Shown: positions 7,939 through 17,135, numbered from the stretch's first letter. The stretch: DNA of 47,735 nt from JAWCQZ01 sp964486625 (GCA_964486625.1 CAZANW010000006.1:1-47735); one strand, 5' to 3'. The notes: generated by a model not told the origin, from the letters alone. A program made the numbers and translations.

Positions 7939-8936
7939 GGCCTCTCCGGGTCCGGGGCCTTCGCGGCGGGGGCGCCCCGGACGATATCCTCCGCCCCGGC
8001 CAGGGCCCCCACGAGCCATCCCAGGGCGAAGGCGGGGTTGCGGTAGAAGATGCCCAGGAGGCAGTGGAGGACCGCCAGGGGGCGGCGGGCCCGGAGGCTC
8101 CAGGCGAAATAGCGGCCCGCGTCGTAGACCAGGGGGGCCAGGAACGCAGCCAGCCAAGGCCAGCGCCACGGCGGCGGAATCCACACGGCGACGATGAGGC
8201 CGGCGAGGAGTCCGAAGGCGTAGAAGGAGCGGGCCACCACGTAGGCGAATGCCCGCCGGGCCTCGGGCGCGACCTCCGAGCGGGCGGTGGCGCGGCCCCG
8301 GCGGAAGTGGCGCCAGAACTCCTCCCGGAGGTTCTTGCGCTCAATCTCGAACCAGAGGGCCTCCTCCGAGAAGCCGATGGTGTAGCCGCGGGCGCGGAGC
8401 CGGACCCCCATCTCGTAGTCGGTGAGGTCCCCGGGCGCGGCCCGCCTCACGTAGCCCCCCATCTCGTCCAGGACCTTCCTCCTGTAGAGCCAGCCCACCC
8501 ACGGCTTGTAGCCCTTCCGCATGCGGACATCGTAGTCCATGTCGATGAGACGGACGTAGAACGAGTGGTCCCGGTTCCACACCCGTTTGCGCCCCAGGGC
8601 GCAGGCCACCTTGGGATCCCTCTCCAGAACCGGCACCAAGCGCTCCAGGTAGGCGGGGTCGTGGAGGATGTCCCCATCCACGATGAGAGCGAGTTCGCCG
8701 GTGGCGGCCTCGATGCCCGCGTTGTACATGTCCGGAGTCGAGACCCCGTGGAGCTCGATGTAGCGGTCCACCCTGTCCCGGTAGCCCTGGAGAACGCGGC
8801 CTGTGCCGTCCCGGGCGGCGGTGTCGAAGACGACAATCAGCTCCTTCGCGGGCCACCGGAGCGCGAGGAGCGAGTCGAGGCAGGGGGCGGCGGTCTCCTC
8901 GTTGTTGAAGAAAACCGCGATGATGGATGCTTTCAT
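7935..8936 (-). CDS. Family 2 glycosyltransferase with C-terminal membrane segments
   Basis: Product of 333 aa. The GT-A domain starts at the N-terminus (MKASIIAVFFNNEETA) and has the metal-binding IVDGDILHDPAYLE motif and a TDYEMGVRLRARGY acceptor-side segment. Two or three hydrophobic helices (~225-310) would anchor it to the membrane, as in polyprenyl-phosphate-sugar-forming or chain-extending GT2 enzymes. The ATG at 8936 is supported by a TTTAAG box about 31 nt upstream; the longer frame from 8981 is not. First gene of the GT2-DegT-epimerase operon, divergent from rmlA. Confidence 0.85.
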   Translation of the reverse strand: MKASIIAVFFNNEETAAPCLDSLLALRWPAKELIVVFDTAARDGTGRVLQGYRDRVDRYIELHGVSTPDMYNAGIEAATGELALIVDGDILHDPAYLERLVPVLERDPKVACALGRKRVWNRDHSFYVRLIDMDYDVRMRKGYKPWVGWLYRRKVLDEMGGYVRRAAPGDLTDYEMGVRLRARGYTIGFSEEALWFEIERKNLREEFWRHFRRGRATARSEVAPEARRAFAYVVARSFYAFGLLAGLIVAVWIPPPWRWPWLAAFLAPLVYDAGRYFAWSLRARRPLAVLHCLLGIFYRNPAFALGWLVGALAGAEDIVRGAPAAKAPDPERP

Positions 8937-8963
8937 GGCTCGCGCGGGTGTGTGGAACTGCGG

Positions 8964-8971
8964 CTTAAATC
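8964..8971 (-). promoter_or_regulatory. TATA-like box of the GT2-DegT-epimerase operon
   Basis: ATTTAAG on the minus strand about 30 nt before the ATG at 8936, inside the 98-nt divergent gap to rmlA. Confidence 0.5.
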
Positions 8972-9034
8972 TTCTTCTCAAATCCTACGGAATCAGGAAA
9001 AGGTTCATTCCAAGCGCGAAAAGGTGTGCGAACC

Positions 9035-10099
9035 ATGAAGGCCCTTGTCCTCGCGGGCGGCAAGGGCACGCGCCTCCGCCCCCTGACCTACACGATGTCC
9101 AAGCAACTCATTCCCATCGCCAACCGGCCCGTCCTCCACTACGTGATGGACCACCTCCAGCGGGCCGGAATCCGCGACGTGGGGGTCATCATCGACCCCG
9201 ACACCGGGGACGACATCCGGGCCTCGTTGGCGGCGGAGCATTGGCCCATCGACTTCACGTTCATCCCGCAGGAGAAGCCCCTGGGGCTGGCCCACGCGAT
9301 TCTGGTCGCCCGCGACTTCCTGGGGAACGAGCCCTTCGTGATGTATCTGGGGGACAACCTGATTGCCGGGGGGGTGAAGGAACTGGTGGCGGAGTTCCGC
9401 TCCGCCCGCGCCGACGGGTGCGTCTATCTCAAGGAGGTTCGAGACCCCGCCCGCTTCGGGGTGGCCGTCCTCGACGGCGACGGCCGGATTGCGAAACTGG
9501 TGGAGAAGCCGAAGGAGCCCGTTTCCAACCTGGCCCTCGTCGGGGTCTACTGCTTCTCGCCCGCCATCCACGAGGCGGTCCGGAGCATCCGCCCCTCGTG
9601 GCGCGGGGAACTCGAAATCACCGACGCTCTCCAGCACCTCCTCGACCGGGGCCGCCGGGTCGTCAGCAAAAGGCTGGAGGGCTGGTGGCTGGACTGCGGC
9701 AAGAAGGACGACCTGCTGGAGGCCAACCGGAGGGTCCTGGAGGAGTGGATTCAGCGGGACATCCGGGGAACCGCGGACGCGGAGAGCAGCATCGCCGGGC
9801 GGGTGGCGCTCGGGCCGGGGGCCGACGTCCGGCGGAGCGAGATTCGGGGGCCCGCGGTCATCGGCCCGGGAACCCGGGTCGAGGGCTCCTCCGTCGGGCC
9901 CTACACCAGCATCGGCCGCGGCTGCTCCGTTCAGAACTCCGCCGTCGAGAACTGCGTCGTCCTGGACGGGGCCCGCGTCGAGAACGTGGCGCGGCTCGGG
10001 GAGAGCATCCTCGGCCGGAACGCGGTGGTGCGCCAGGCTCCCGGGGAGCGCGGGGTCCTCCGCCTGCTCGTCGGGGACGACGCCGAGGTCGTCCTCTGA
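9035..10099 (+). CDS. rmlA: Glucose-1-phosphate thymidylyltransferase, long form with beta-helix tail
   Basis: Product of 354 aa that joins dTTP and glucose-1-phosphate to give dTDP-glucose, step 1 of dTDP-L-rhamnose synthesis. The nucleotidyltransferase signature is LAGGKGTRLRPLT (residues 5-17), with YLGDN and the VEKPKEP loop later. Residues ~245-354 form hexapeptide (left-handed beta-helix) repeats, the long archaeal/actinobacterial RmlA layout rather than the ~290-aa enterobacterial one. The ATG at 9035 was chosen over an in-frame GTG 9 nt upstream because it begins directly at the MKALVLAGG core. The stop overlaps the rmlC start. Confidence 0.92.
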   Translation: MKALVLAGGKGTRLRPLTYTMSKQLIPIANRPVLHYVMDHLQRAGIRDVGVIIDPDTGDDIRASLAAEHWPIDFTFIPQEKPLGLAHAILVARDFLGNEPFVMYLGDNLIAGGVKELVAEFRSARADGCVYLKEVRDPARFGVAVLDGDGRIAKLVEKPKEPVSNLALVGVYCFSPAIHEAVRSIRPSWRGELEITDALQHLLDRGRRVVSKRLEGWWLDCGKKDDLLEANRRVLEEWIQRDIRGTADAESSIAGRVALGPGADVRRSEIRGPAVIGPGTRVEGSSVGPYTSIGRGCSVQNSAVENCVVLDGARVENVARLGESILGRNAVVRQAPGERGVLRLLVGDDAEVVL

Positions 10100-10659
10100 T
10101 GTTCCGCTTCCAGCCTCTGGAAATCCCGGGGCTGGTCCTCGTCGAGATGAAAACGAACGACGATTCGCGCGGCTTTTTCCGGGAGACCTACAAGCGCTCC
10201 GAGTTCGAGGCGGGCGGAATCCGCGACGTGTTCGTGCAGGACAACCACTCCCGCTCGGCCCGGGGGGTGCTGCGGGGCCTGCACTACCAGAAGCATCCGT
10301 TAGCCCAGGCGAAACTCGTCTACGCCCCCCGGGGGGATGTGTTCGACGTGGCGGTGGACATCCGGAAGGGGTCGCCCACCTACGGGCGCTGGGCCGGGGA
10401 GGTCCTGTCCGGCGAGAATCACCGGATGCTCTACATTCCCACGGGTTTCGCCCACGCCTTCTGCGCGCTCAGCAAGGAGGCCGACGTGGTTTACAAGGTG
10501 ACCGCCGAGTACGCGCCCGAACTCGAACGCGGAATCCTGTGGAGCGACCCGGAAATCGGCATCCTGTGGCCGATTCGGAAACCCGTCCTCTCCCCGCGGG
10601 ACGCCCGCTTTCCGCTCCTCCGGGACGCCGACAACGACTTCGTGCACGGGGGCCCATGA
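10099..10659 (+). CDS. rmlC: dTDP-4-dehydrorhamnose 3,5-epimerase
   Basis: Product of 186 aa with the RmlC cupin fold, step 3 of dTDP-rhamnose synthesis. The catalytic H62 lies in RGLHYQ, the Tyr in VVYKVT (Y132), and the usual DSRGFFRE and IPTGFAHAF motifs are present, with WSDPEIGI.WP near the end. Its ATG shares an A with the rmlA stop, and its own TGA overlaps the rmlB start (ATGA), so the three genes are tightly coupled. Confidence 0.95.
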   Translation: MFRFQPLEIPGLVLVEMKTNDDSRGFFRETYKRSEFEAGGIRDVFVQDNHSRSARGVLRGLHYQKHPLAQAKLVYAPRGDVFDVAVDIRKGSPTYGRWAGEVLSGENHRMLYIPTGFAHAFCALSKEADVVYKVTAEYAPELERGILWSDPEIGILWPIRKPVLSPRDARFPLLRDADNDFVHGGP

Positions 10660-11693
10660 AGGTTCTCGTCACCGGGGGAGCCGGATTCATCGGGAGCAAC
10701 TTCATCCGCCACGTCCTGCGGAAGCGGCCCGATTGGCGAATCGTCAACCTGGACAAACTGACCTACGCGGGCAACCCGGAAAACGTGCTGGAGTTCCGGA
10801 AGAGCAAGTGCCACCGTTTCGTCCAGGGGGACATCGCGGACCGCCGGCTCCTCGGCCAACTCTTCCGCAGGGAGTCGTTCGACGCCGTCGTCAACTTCGC
10901 CGCCGAGTCCCACGTGGACCGCAGCATCCTCGACCCCTCGCGCTTCACCCGGACCAACGCCACCGGGACGCAGGCGCTCCTCGAAGCCGCGCGCAAATAC
11001 CCGCCCTCGCGCTTCGTGCAAATCTCGACGGACGAGGTCTACGGCTCGGTCCCTTCCGGGAAGTGCCCGGAGACGGCGCCGCTCCGGCCCGGCAGCCCCT
11101 ACGCGGCGAGCAAGGCGTCCGCGGATTTGATTTGCGGCGCCTACGTCAAGACCTACGGCTCGCCGGTCATCCTCACCCGCAGTTCCAACAACTACGGCCC
11201 CCGCCAGTTCCCGGAAAAGCTGATTCCGCTGGCCATTCACCGCCTGCTGCGCGGGGAGACGGTGCCCCTCTACGGCACGGGCGAAAACCGGCGCGACTGG
11301 CTCTACGTCGAGGACAACTGCCGGGCCATCCTCCAGGTCGTGGAGAGGGGGCGGGCCGGCTCGACATACAATATCGGCAGCGGAGAGGAATGCAGCAACG
11401 TCGAGGTGGTGCGGAGCATCTGCGACTCCCTGGCGGCGCGACTGGGGAAATCGGCCCGCGAACTCGAAAGGCGAATCACGTTCGTCGCCGACCGCCCCGG
11501 GCACGACCTCAGGTATGCCATGGACTGCCGGAAAATCGGGCGGGAGCTCGGCTGGAGCCCGGCGACTTCCTTCAAGAACGGCCTCCGGAAAACCATCCAG
11601 TGGTATGTCCAGAACCAGGGCTGGGTCCGGCGCGTCACCTCCGGAGAATACCGGAAATACTACACCCGGGTCTATGAGCGCAACTGGCGGTGA
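10656..11693 (+). CDS. rmlB: dTDP-glucose 4,6-dehydratase
   Basis: Product of 345 aa, an extended SDR enzyme for step 2 of the pathway. NAD-binding motif GGAGFIGSN (7-15), catalytic STDEVYG (Thr, Asp, Glu in a row) and SPYAASK (YxxxK), followed by SSNNYGPRQFPEKLIP, which is diagnostic for RmlB. It starts in a 4-nt overlap with rmlC and is followed by rmlD. Confidence 0.96.
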   Translation: MKVLVTGGAGFIGSNFIRHVLRKRPDWRIVNLDKLTYAGNPENVLEFRKSKCHRFVQGDIADRRLLGQLFRRESFDAVVNFAAESHVDRSILDPSRFTRTNATGTQALLEAARKYPPSRFVQISTDEVYGSVPSGKCPETAPLRPGSPYAASKASADLICGAYVKTYGSPVILTRSSNNYGPRQFPEKLIPLAIHRLLRGETVPLYGTGENRRDWLYVEDNCRAILQVVERGRAGSTYNIGSGEECSNVEVVRSICDSLAARLGKSARELERRITFVADRPGHDLRYAMDCRKIGRELGWSPATSFKNGLRKTIQWYVQNQGWVRRVTSGEYRKYYTRVYERNWR

Positions 11694-11730
11694 ACGCGGC
11701 GGCCGGAATGCCCGGCCGCGGCGGCGCGGC

Positions 11731-12594
11731 ATGCGCGTAGTCCTCCTCGGGGCCGGCGGACAACTGGCGTCCGATTTGGCCGGCGCCCTATCCGGCTGGG
11801 ACCTCGTGCCCCTGGCCCACAGCGACCTGGACATCTGCGACGCGGCCCGCGTGCGCAAAGCTATCTCCGGGGCGCGGCCGGACGTCGTCATCAACACCGC
11901 CGCGTTCAACCGCGTGGACGACTGCGAGGCCGAGGTCTCCCGGGCGTTTTCGGTCAACGCCTACGGGGCCCGGAACGTGGCGCTGGTCTGCCGGGACCTC
12001 CGCTGCGCGATGGCGCACATCAGCACGGACTACGTGTTCGGGGACCGGAGGAGGACGCCCCGCGCCGAGGACGACGCGCCCTGCCCGCTCAATGCGTATG
12101 GAGTCTCCAAACTCGCGGGCGAGCATTTCGTGCGCGCCCTCTGCCCGGCCCACTTCATCGTGCGGACCTGCGGGCTCTACGGGGCGACCGGCTCGCGCGG
12201 AAAGGGCGGCAACTTCGTCGAAACCATGATTCGCATGGCCCGGGAGGGCCGGCCCATCCGGGTCGTCGATGACCAGGTCTGCACGCCCACCTACACCCGG
12301 GACCTCGCGTGGAAACTCCGGGAACTCGTGCAGACGGACGCCTACGGGCTCTACCACATCACCAACCGCGGCCAGTGCTCCTGGTACCGGTTCGCCCGGA
12401 GGATATTCGACTTCACGGGTCTGCGGCCCGACCTGCGCCCCACGACCACCGCCTCATTCGGCGCCCCGGCCCGCCGGCCGAGCTACTCCGTGCTGGCGAG
12501 CACCCGCCTGAAGCGGACCGGGCTGGATGCTCTCCGTCCCTGGCCTTTGGCGCTGCGGGCTTACCTCCGGGAGAAAGGCCACATCTCCTGCTGA
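11731..12594 (+). CDS. rmlD: dTDP-4-dehydrorhamnose reductase
   Basis: Product of 287 aa for the last step of dTDP-L-rhamnose synthesis. GAGGQLASDL (7-16) is the RmlD N-terminus; STDYVFGD and YGVSKLAGE (YxxxK) carry the active site. The ATG at 11731 starts at the conserved core; an in-frame ATG at 11674 inside the rmlB end would add 19 residues (MSATGGERGG...) and cannot be excluded. The 3' end overlaps the convergent GT4 gene by 34 nt. Confidence 0.92.
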   Translation: MRVVLLGAGGQLASDLAGALSGWDLVPLAHSDLDICDAARVRKAISGARPDVVINTAAFNRVDDCEAEVSRAFSVNAYGARNVALVCRDLRCAMAHISTDYVFGDRRRTPRAEDDAPCPLNAYGVSKLAGEHFVRALCPAHFIVRTCGLYGATGSRGKGGNFVETMIRMAREGRPIRVVDDQVCTPTYTRDLAWKLRELVQTDAYGLYHITNRGQCSWYRFARRIFDFTGLRPDLRPTTTASFGAPARRPSYSVLASTRLKRTGLDALRPWPLALRAYLREKGHISC

Positions 12595-13694
12595 CCTCGC
12601 TCCGCGGCTTGCCCGAGGACCTGGAGCAGGGTCTTGCCCAATGCGGAGGCGGAGAATTTCTCCAGGAATGCGCGGCGCCCCTCCCGCGCGAGCCTCTCCC
12701 GGATTTCCGGATGGTCCTTCAGGTGGAGAATCGCCCGGGCCAGGGCCTCGCCGTCGCCCGGGGGGCAGAGCCAGGCGTCCTCCCCGTGGCGGAGGAGTTC
12801 GCGGCTCGCGGGGGTGTCGCCGGTGAGGAGAGGACGGCCCACAGCGAGGGCCTGGTAGGCCTTCTGGGGAACGACCCGGCGGGCCTTGGGGGTGGTGCCG
12901 AAGACGCCGAGGCAGAGGTCGGCCCGGGCGATGAAACCCGCAAGTTCCGGGCGGGGGACCTCGGGAATCAGCACTGCGTTCCTGAACTTGAGGTCCGGAA
13001 GAGCGCGGAAGAGTTCGCCCTGGGACGGCTCGAGGTAGAGATGGCCGATGAGGGTAAACTGGATGTCGGGGCGGTCTTCGAGGAGGCGCACGGCCCGGAA
13101 AATGTGCTCGACGCCGTGGAGCGGGATGTAGGTGCCGTAGAAAAGAACGTGGAACCGGGATTCCGGCCCGGGCGCGGGGGCGGGAGGGAACGCATCCTCG
13201 TCGGCCCCCGCCGGGATGACGGTGATTTTCCGGGGCGGCACGCCGAAAGCGGCGGCGTAGTAGCGGGCGTGCGCCCCCGTGTCCGCGAGAATGCGGGCGG
13301 GCAGGCGGAACGCCAGCAGGTCGAGGGAGTAGAGGAGAAGGGCCCGGGCGCTCCCGGGGCTGACCGCCCGCCGGTCGTGCACGCCGGAGTCGTAGAGGGA
13401 GAAGAGGGGGTCGAAGACCAGGGGACGGCCGGTCAGTTTGGAGAGAAGCCACGCGAGGGGGACCAGGGAGTGGCCCTGCTCCCCCACCACCAGTGCGTCG
13501 CAGCGGGGCATGGAGAAGAACTTGCGGACGAGGCGCAGGTATCTGCGGAGGAGGCCCCGCGAGGGGTCGCCGCACTCGGCGACCTCGACCCCGCGGAGGC
13601 GCAGTGCCTTCTGGAGGACGGCGTCGCGCGTGGCCGGGGGGGCCCCGGGAAGCGTCAGGCTCGGGGAGACGAAGTAGCAGACCCGCAGACCCAT
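12561..13694 (-). CDS. Family 4 glycosyltransferase (GT-B fold)
   Basis: Product of 377 aa. Two Rossmann-like halves: an N-terminal acceptor domain and a C-terminal donor domain with VLFYGTYIPLHGVEHIF, FTLIGHL and the KAYQALAVGRPLLTGDTPASRELL segment that contacts the nucleotide sugar. No membrane span is seen, so it is a cytosolic enzyme acting at the membrane. It lies immediately downstream of the two GT-C genes on the minus strand (the 13695 stop abuts its start) and is probably in one operon with them. Sugar specificity is unknown. Confidence 0.82.
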   Translation of the reverse strand: MGLRVCYFVSPSLTLPGAPPATRDAVLQKALRLRGVEVAECGDPSRGLLRRYLRLVRKFFSMPRCDALVVGEQGHSLVPLAWLLSKLTGRPLVFDPLFSLYDSGVHDRRAVSPGSARALLLYSLDLLAFRLPARILADTGAHARYYAAAFGVPPRKITVIPAGADEDAFPPAPAPGPESRFHVLFYGTYIPLHGVEHIFRAVRLLEDRPDIQFTLIGHLYLEPSQGELFRALPDLKFRNAVLIPEVPRPELAGFIARADLCLGVFGTTPKARRVVPQKAYQALAVGRPLLTGDTPASRELLRHGEDAWLCPPGDGEALARAILHLKDHPEIRERLAREGRRAFLEKFSASALGKTLLQVLGQAAERGQQEMWPFSRR

Positions 13695-15395
13695 TCAGGG
13701 AGTGCCCGCGAAGGGGTTGAGAACCGGGGACGGCCCCGGGAGTCTTTCCTGCGTTTCCGGCAGCCATTTTTTCAGAGGCACGTAGGGGTTGAGGACCGGG
13801 GGCGGCCCCGGGAGGGGAGGCACCCGATAGACCCGGTTGTGGGCGTCCTGGTAGACCCGCTCGATGGCCCCCTGGGCGGCCCTCTCCTCGAGGACGCGGC
13901 GGTAGGGGGCCAGGTCGTAGAGATAGTAGCCGTCGGAATCCACGACATAGCCGACGCCGTTCCTCTGGAAGTAGGGGACGTCGAACTTGTCGAGCCGCCA
14001 GGCGGTCAGCTGGTAGGCGCCGTATCCGGTGTAATAGGTGACCAGGTCCTTGTCCGCGGCGAGGAGGACGGCGTCGGAAGGGAGGGTGCGGATGTAATTG
14101 AAGAGGGGCTGGCGGTCCGCCGCATACCCGTAGCCGTAGGCGGCCTTGGCGACCTCCCCCGCGGCCAGCCCCGCCATGAGCGCGACGAGGAGGACCGGGA
14201 GGAGCCGGCGGAAAAGGGGGCCGGCGGCGCGGAGATCCCCGGAGGCCCGGCTCAGCCGCCCCTCCAGGTCCTGGTATCCCAGGGCCGCCAGGAGCGCCAG
14301 GACGGGGAAGACGGGGAGGATGCGCCGGGAGCTGTAGATGAGGCCCCCCGGGCCGAGGGCGAGCGCGGCCCCGACCCAGAGGAGGAGCCAGAGGAGGAGA
14401 TAGCGCGTCCGGCGGTGGTCCAGCGCCCCACGGACGAGCCCGTAGAGGGCGACCCCGGTGGCCGCCAGGGTGGCCAGGAGATAGACGCTCAGCAAACCGG
14501 GGGGGAGGAAGCCCAGGAGGGAGATGTCGCCGCTCGGGACTCCCCACGCCTCCCAGTAGCCATGGGCGGCGTATGCGGCGAATGGGGCCCCGGATTGGTA
14601 ATAGGGGGAGATGACCTGGAAGAACTCCAAGTTCGGATAGGGCTCCGCGACGAAGTGCAAGGCGGCCCCGTTGCCTCCCATGAGGAGGTTTCCCCACAGG
14701 AGATAGTTCCGGAGGTAGTAGGGGCCGCCCAGGAGCCCCCCCACAAGCAGGGTGAGCAGGGTTGTTTTCCATAGCCTGAGATCGAGTCGCCGGTCCAGCA
14801 GAGTCCGTGCCACCGCGTAGACTCCCACGAAGCCGAGGGCGATGGGACCGGTGACCTTGGAGAGGGCTGACGCGCCTCCCGCGGCTCCGGCGAGGAGGGC
14901 CCAGCGGGTCCCGCCCCCGTGGACCGCCCGATAAAATGCGTAGAGGGTGAGCACGGAGAAACTGGTGACCAGGCCGTCCAAGTAGCCGAGGGAGCCCTGG
15001 TGGAGGTAGAGGGGGAAGAAGCCGAGGAAGAGGGACCCGAGGAGGGCGGTCCTGTGGCCGAGGAGTTCGCGCCCGAGGAGGTAGGTCGCCGCCAGCCCCA
15101 GGGAGGCCACGAGCGGGACGACAAGTTTGAGTCCGATTTCTCCGGCGACGGCCCAGGCGCCCCCCCCGAGCAGGTAGAGGAGAGGCGGGGCGTAGGTGTT
15201 GCGCGGGTCCGCCAGAACTCCCGGATTTCGGATGACGATCCGCGCGTCGTAGAAGTAGAAAGCGGAGTCCGAGAAAGGGGGGTAGAGCTGTCCCAGCACC
15301 ACCATCAGCCCCATGGGGATGAGAAGGAGCCACCGTCCTTCCCCCAGGAGGCGGGATTTGTCCGGGGGGGCCTCTGCTGCTTCTTCCCGGTTCAT
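13695..15395 (-). CDS. GT-C membrane glycosyltransferase (PMT/ArnT-like)
   Basis: Product of 566 aa with about ten or more hydrophobic helices. The first outward loop has PPFSDSAFYFYDARIV, and TM segments flank FPLYLHQGSLGYLDGLVTSF, the pattern of lipid-phosphate-sugar-dependent mannosyl/arabinosyl transferases. The C-terminal ~120 residues form a soluble outward domain. The last 40 residues hold a duplicated LPGP(P/S)PVLNP(Y/F) motif. The start overlaps the stop of the upstream GT-C gene. It probably adds sugars on the outer face using polyprenyl-phosphate donors. No WWDYG motif was seen, so it is not an AglB/STT3 oligosaccharyltransferase. Confidence 0.8.
   Translation of the reverse strand: MNREEAAEAPPDKSRLLGEGRWLLLIPMGLMVVLGQLYPPFSDSAFYFYDARIVIRNPGVLADPRNTYAPPLLYLLGGGAWAVAGEIGLKLVVPLVASLGLAATYLLGRELLGHRTALLGSLFLGFFPLYLHQGSLGYLDGLVTSFSVLTLYAFYRAVHGGGTRWALLAGAAGGASALSKVTGPIALGFVGVYAVARTLLDRRLDLRLWKTTLLTLLVGGLLGGPYYLRNYLLWGNLLMGGNGAALHFVAEPYPNLEFFQVISPYYQSGAPFAAYAAHGYWEAWGVPSGDISLLGFLPPGLLSVYLLATLAATGVALYGLVRGALDHRRTRYLLLWLLLWVGAALALGPGGLIYSSRRILPVFPVLALLAALGYQDLEGRLSRASGDLRAAGPLFRRLLPVLLVALMAGLAAGEVAKAAYGYGYAADRQPLFNYIRTLPSDAVLLAADKDLVTYYTGYGAYQLTAWRLDKFDVPYFQRNGVGYVVDSDGYYLYDLAPYRRVLEERAAQGAIERVYQDAHNRVYRVPPLPGPPPVLNPYVPLKKWLPETQERLPGPSPVLNPFAGTP
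13713..13814 (-). repeat. In-frame direct repeat, two 30-nt copies 72 nt apart
   Basis: Copies at 13713-13742 and 13785-13814 match at 28 of 30 positions by eye, on a 72-nt (24-codon) offset inside the 3' end of the GT-C gene. Each encodes the proline-rich LPGP(P/S)PVLNP motif. Confidence 0.85.
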
Positions 15396-17050
15396 TGCGG
15401 CTCCCGGCGGAGAATGAGGAGGGTGGGATTCGCCCATTCGGGCTGGGGCATCCCCCAGAGGAAGCCTCTTTGCCCCCAGCCGTACTCGGCGCCCCCCGCC
15501 CGGGAGTCGGCGTCCCGGGGGAACTGGGCCACCGTCCTGTATCCCGCCTCGTTCCGGATGAGCGCATCGAAGAACCGGGTGCGGTTCGGGTACTCCTGGG
15601 GATCGAGGAAATAGGGCCCGTAGTGGAAGTTGGAGAGGACCACGTAGTCGGGCCTGCGGTCCCGAAGGCCTGCGAGGTAGAGGTCGTATTGCCTCTGCTG
15701 CTCCCGCCCGAAGAACTCCACCTCGCGCGGCGGGGAGTCGAGGACTTTGTAGGGGCCGGGAATCTGGAAGAAGGTCCACCGCGCGTAGGTTTCGATGGTG
15801 GCGTTGGTCTCCACGTTCTGGCGAATCCACGCGAGGGCGTCGCCCCGGGAGTCGGTGACGAAAACGTAGTCCGCCGCCGCCGAGTAGAGGGCCGAGTGGA
15901 GGGCGACGACCCCTACGAGGAGAACCGCGGCGGTCCTCCGCCGCTGGAAAACCGCCCCGGTGAACACTGCGGCGAGAATGGCCAGGGGGGGGACCACGAG
16001 GAGGACGTAGCGGACCGCGGCGATGTTCCACGTCGACAAAAACCCGTAGAAGAGGAGGGTCCAGAACAGGAGGAGGAGACAGGTCCGGTCCCCTTTGCGG
16101 AGGACCCGGTGGACGGCGTAGGCCAGGCCTGCCGCGGCCACCACTGCCAGGGAGGGGCCGAGCGCGCTCTCCAGGTTGTAGAGGTTGACGAGGGGCGCCG
16201 GCTCCGGGTTGTTGATTCCATACCCTCCCCCGAATCCCCTCGCGTCCTGCATGCCTTGTGCCATCTGGAATAGGGAGTCCGGCAGGCGGAGCACCAGGAA
16301 GGGGCTCGTGGCCGCAAAGCCCGCGAGGGCCAAGCCCGCTCCCAGGTAGGGCTCCCGGCTGCGGAGCGAGGCCAGGACGGCCCGGAGCAGGGGCCGGAGG
16401 AGCAGCCGTTCCCCCGGGATTTCTCTCAGCACCACGGCCGCCAGGGGGATGAGGGGCACCAGCAGCCCGTAGTATTTCGCCGAGCCGGCAAAGCCGGCGA
16501 AGAGGAAGGCGAGGATGAACGCCCTCCGGCTTCCGTGGTGGAGAAAGCGGACCGAGAAGAGGAGCGCGGCCGTGGTCAGGAACACGAGGAGGACGTCGTT
16601 GATTGCGATGTGGGCGACGCCGACCATTCCCATGGTCACGGCCAGGAACAGGGCCGCGATGAGCCCCTCCCGGCGCCCGTAGGCGGTCTTGGCCATGGCA
16701 TACGTCATCCCCACAGTGAGGGTGACGAGCAGGGCCGACACCGACCGGGCGATGAGGAAGACTCCCGTGATGGCCGCATCCCGGTCCACGAAGGCGCCCT
16801 GTTGGATTCCCCCCGTCCACTGGAGGTAGGCCATGTAGGGGGCCAGGGCCCCCAGGAGCAGATACCGGGAGAGGGAGGGGCCGTGGAAGTTCAGCGGGTC
16901 GAGGCTCCCCCGCTTCATCATGTCGAGAGACCCCCACACCGGGGTGGACTGGATTTCCCCCACCACGTTGGGCAGTCCCCACTGGATTCCGTAGAGGTTC
17001 AGCGCGAGGCTCAGGGCCAGAATCAGGAAGAGAGGCCGGTCCAGTTTCAT
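15392..17050 (-). CDS. GT-C membrane glycosyltransferase (PMT/ArnT-like)
   Basis: Product of 552 aa, multi-spanning. An N-terminal signal-anchor helix (MKLDRPLFLILALSLALNLY) is followed by a loop with GEIQSTPVWGSLDMMKRG and NFHGPSLSRYLLLG, where GT-C enzymes keep an acidic catalytic residue. Eight to eleven more helices and a C-terminal outward domain with EYPNRTRFFDAL follow. First gene of a GT-C/GT-C/GT4 operon. The ATG at 17050 is supported by a CATATTTCC box 21-30 nt upstream; the in-frame codon at 17092 would start upstream of that promoter. Donor and acceptor are unknown. Confidence 0.8.
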   Translation of the reverse strand: MKLDRPLFLILALSLALNLYGIQWGLPNVVGEIQSTPVWGSLDMMKRGSLDPLNFHGPSLSRYLLLGALAPYMAYLQWTGGIQQGAFVDRDAAITGVFLIARSVSALLVTLTVGMTYAMAKTAYGRREGLIAALFLAVTMGMVGVAHIAINDVLLVFLTTAALLFSVRFLHHGSRRAFILAFLFAGFAGSAKYYGLLVPLIPLAAVVLREIPGERLLLRPLLRAVLASLRSREPYLGAGLALAGFAATSPFLVLRLPDSLFQMAQGMQDARGFGGGYGINNPEPAPLVNLYNLESALGPSLAVVAAAGLAYAVHRVLRKGDRTCLLLLFWTLLFYGFLSTWNIAAVRYVLLVVPPLAILAAVFTGAVFQRRRTAAVLLVGVVALHSALYSAAADYVFVTDSRGDALAWIRQNVETNATIETYARWTFFQIPGPYKVLDSPPREVEFFGREQQRQYDLYLAGLRDRRPDYVVLSNFHYGPYFLDPQEYPNRTRFFDALIRNEAGYRTVAQFPRDADSRAGGAEYGWGQRGFLWGMPQPEWANPTLLILRREPQ

Positions 17051-17070
17051 GGTCCGGAGGGGTCGTGAAG

Positions 17071-17080
17071 GGAAATATGG
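17071..17080 (-). promoter_or_regulatory. TATA box of the GT-C operon
   Basis: CCATATTTCC on the minus strand, centred 25 nt before the ATG at 17050. Confidence 0.6.
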
Positions 17081-17124
17081 TCTTTTCCCCAATGTTTCTC
17101 ATTTTCATCTTACATTTCGGAGAA

Positions 17125-17135
17125 ACATATTAATC
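17125..17135 (+). promoter_or_regulatory. TATA box of the epimerase-GT4-methyltransferase-flippase operon
   Basis: ACATATTAATC, 36-46 nt before the ATG at 17171. The transcript would have a ~15-nt leader. It is separate from the minus-strand box 50 nt away. Confidence 0.55.

Noticed and set aside
12454..15567. 1037-codon minus-strand frame
   Set aside because: It runs across rmlD's end, the GT4 gene and a GT-C gene in another frame. Its translation is Pro/Arg/Gly-rich with no motif, while the overlapping frames encode known families.
13695..17050. The two GT-C genes as AglB/STT3 oligosaccharyltransferases
   Set aside because: Neither has a WWDYG-like motif or the ~700-1000-aa length of AglB. 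Both match the PMT/ArnT pattern better.
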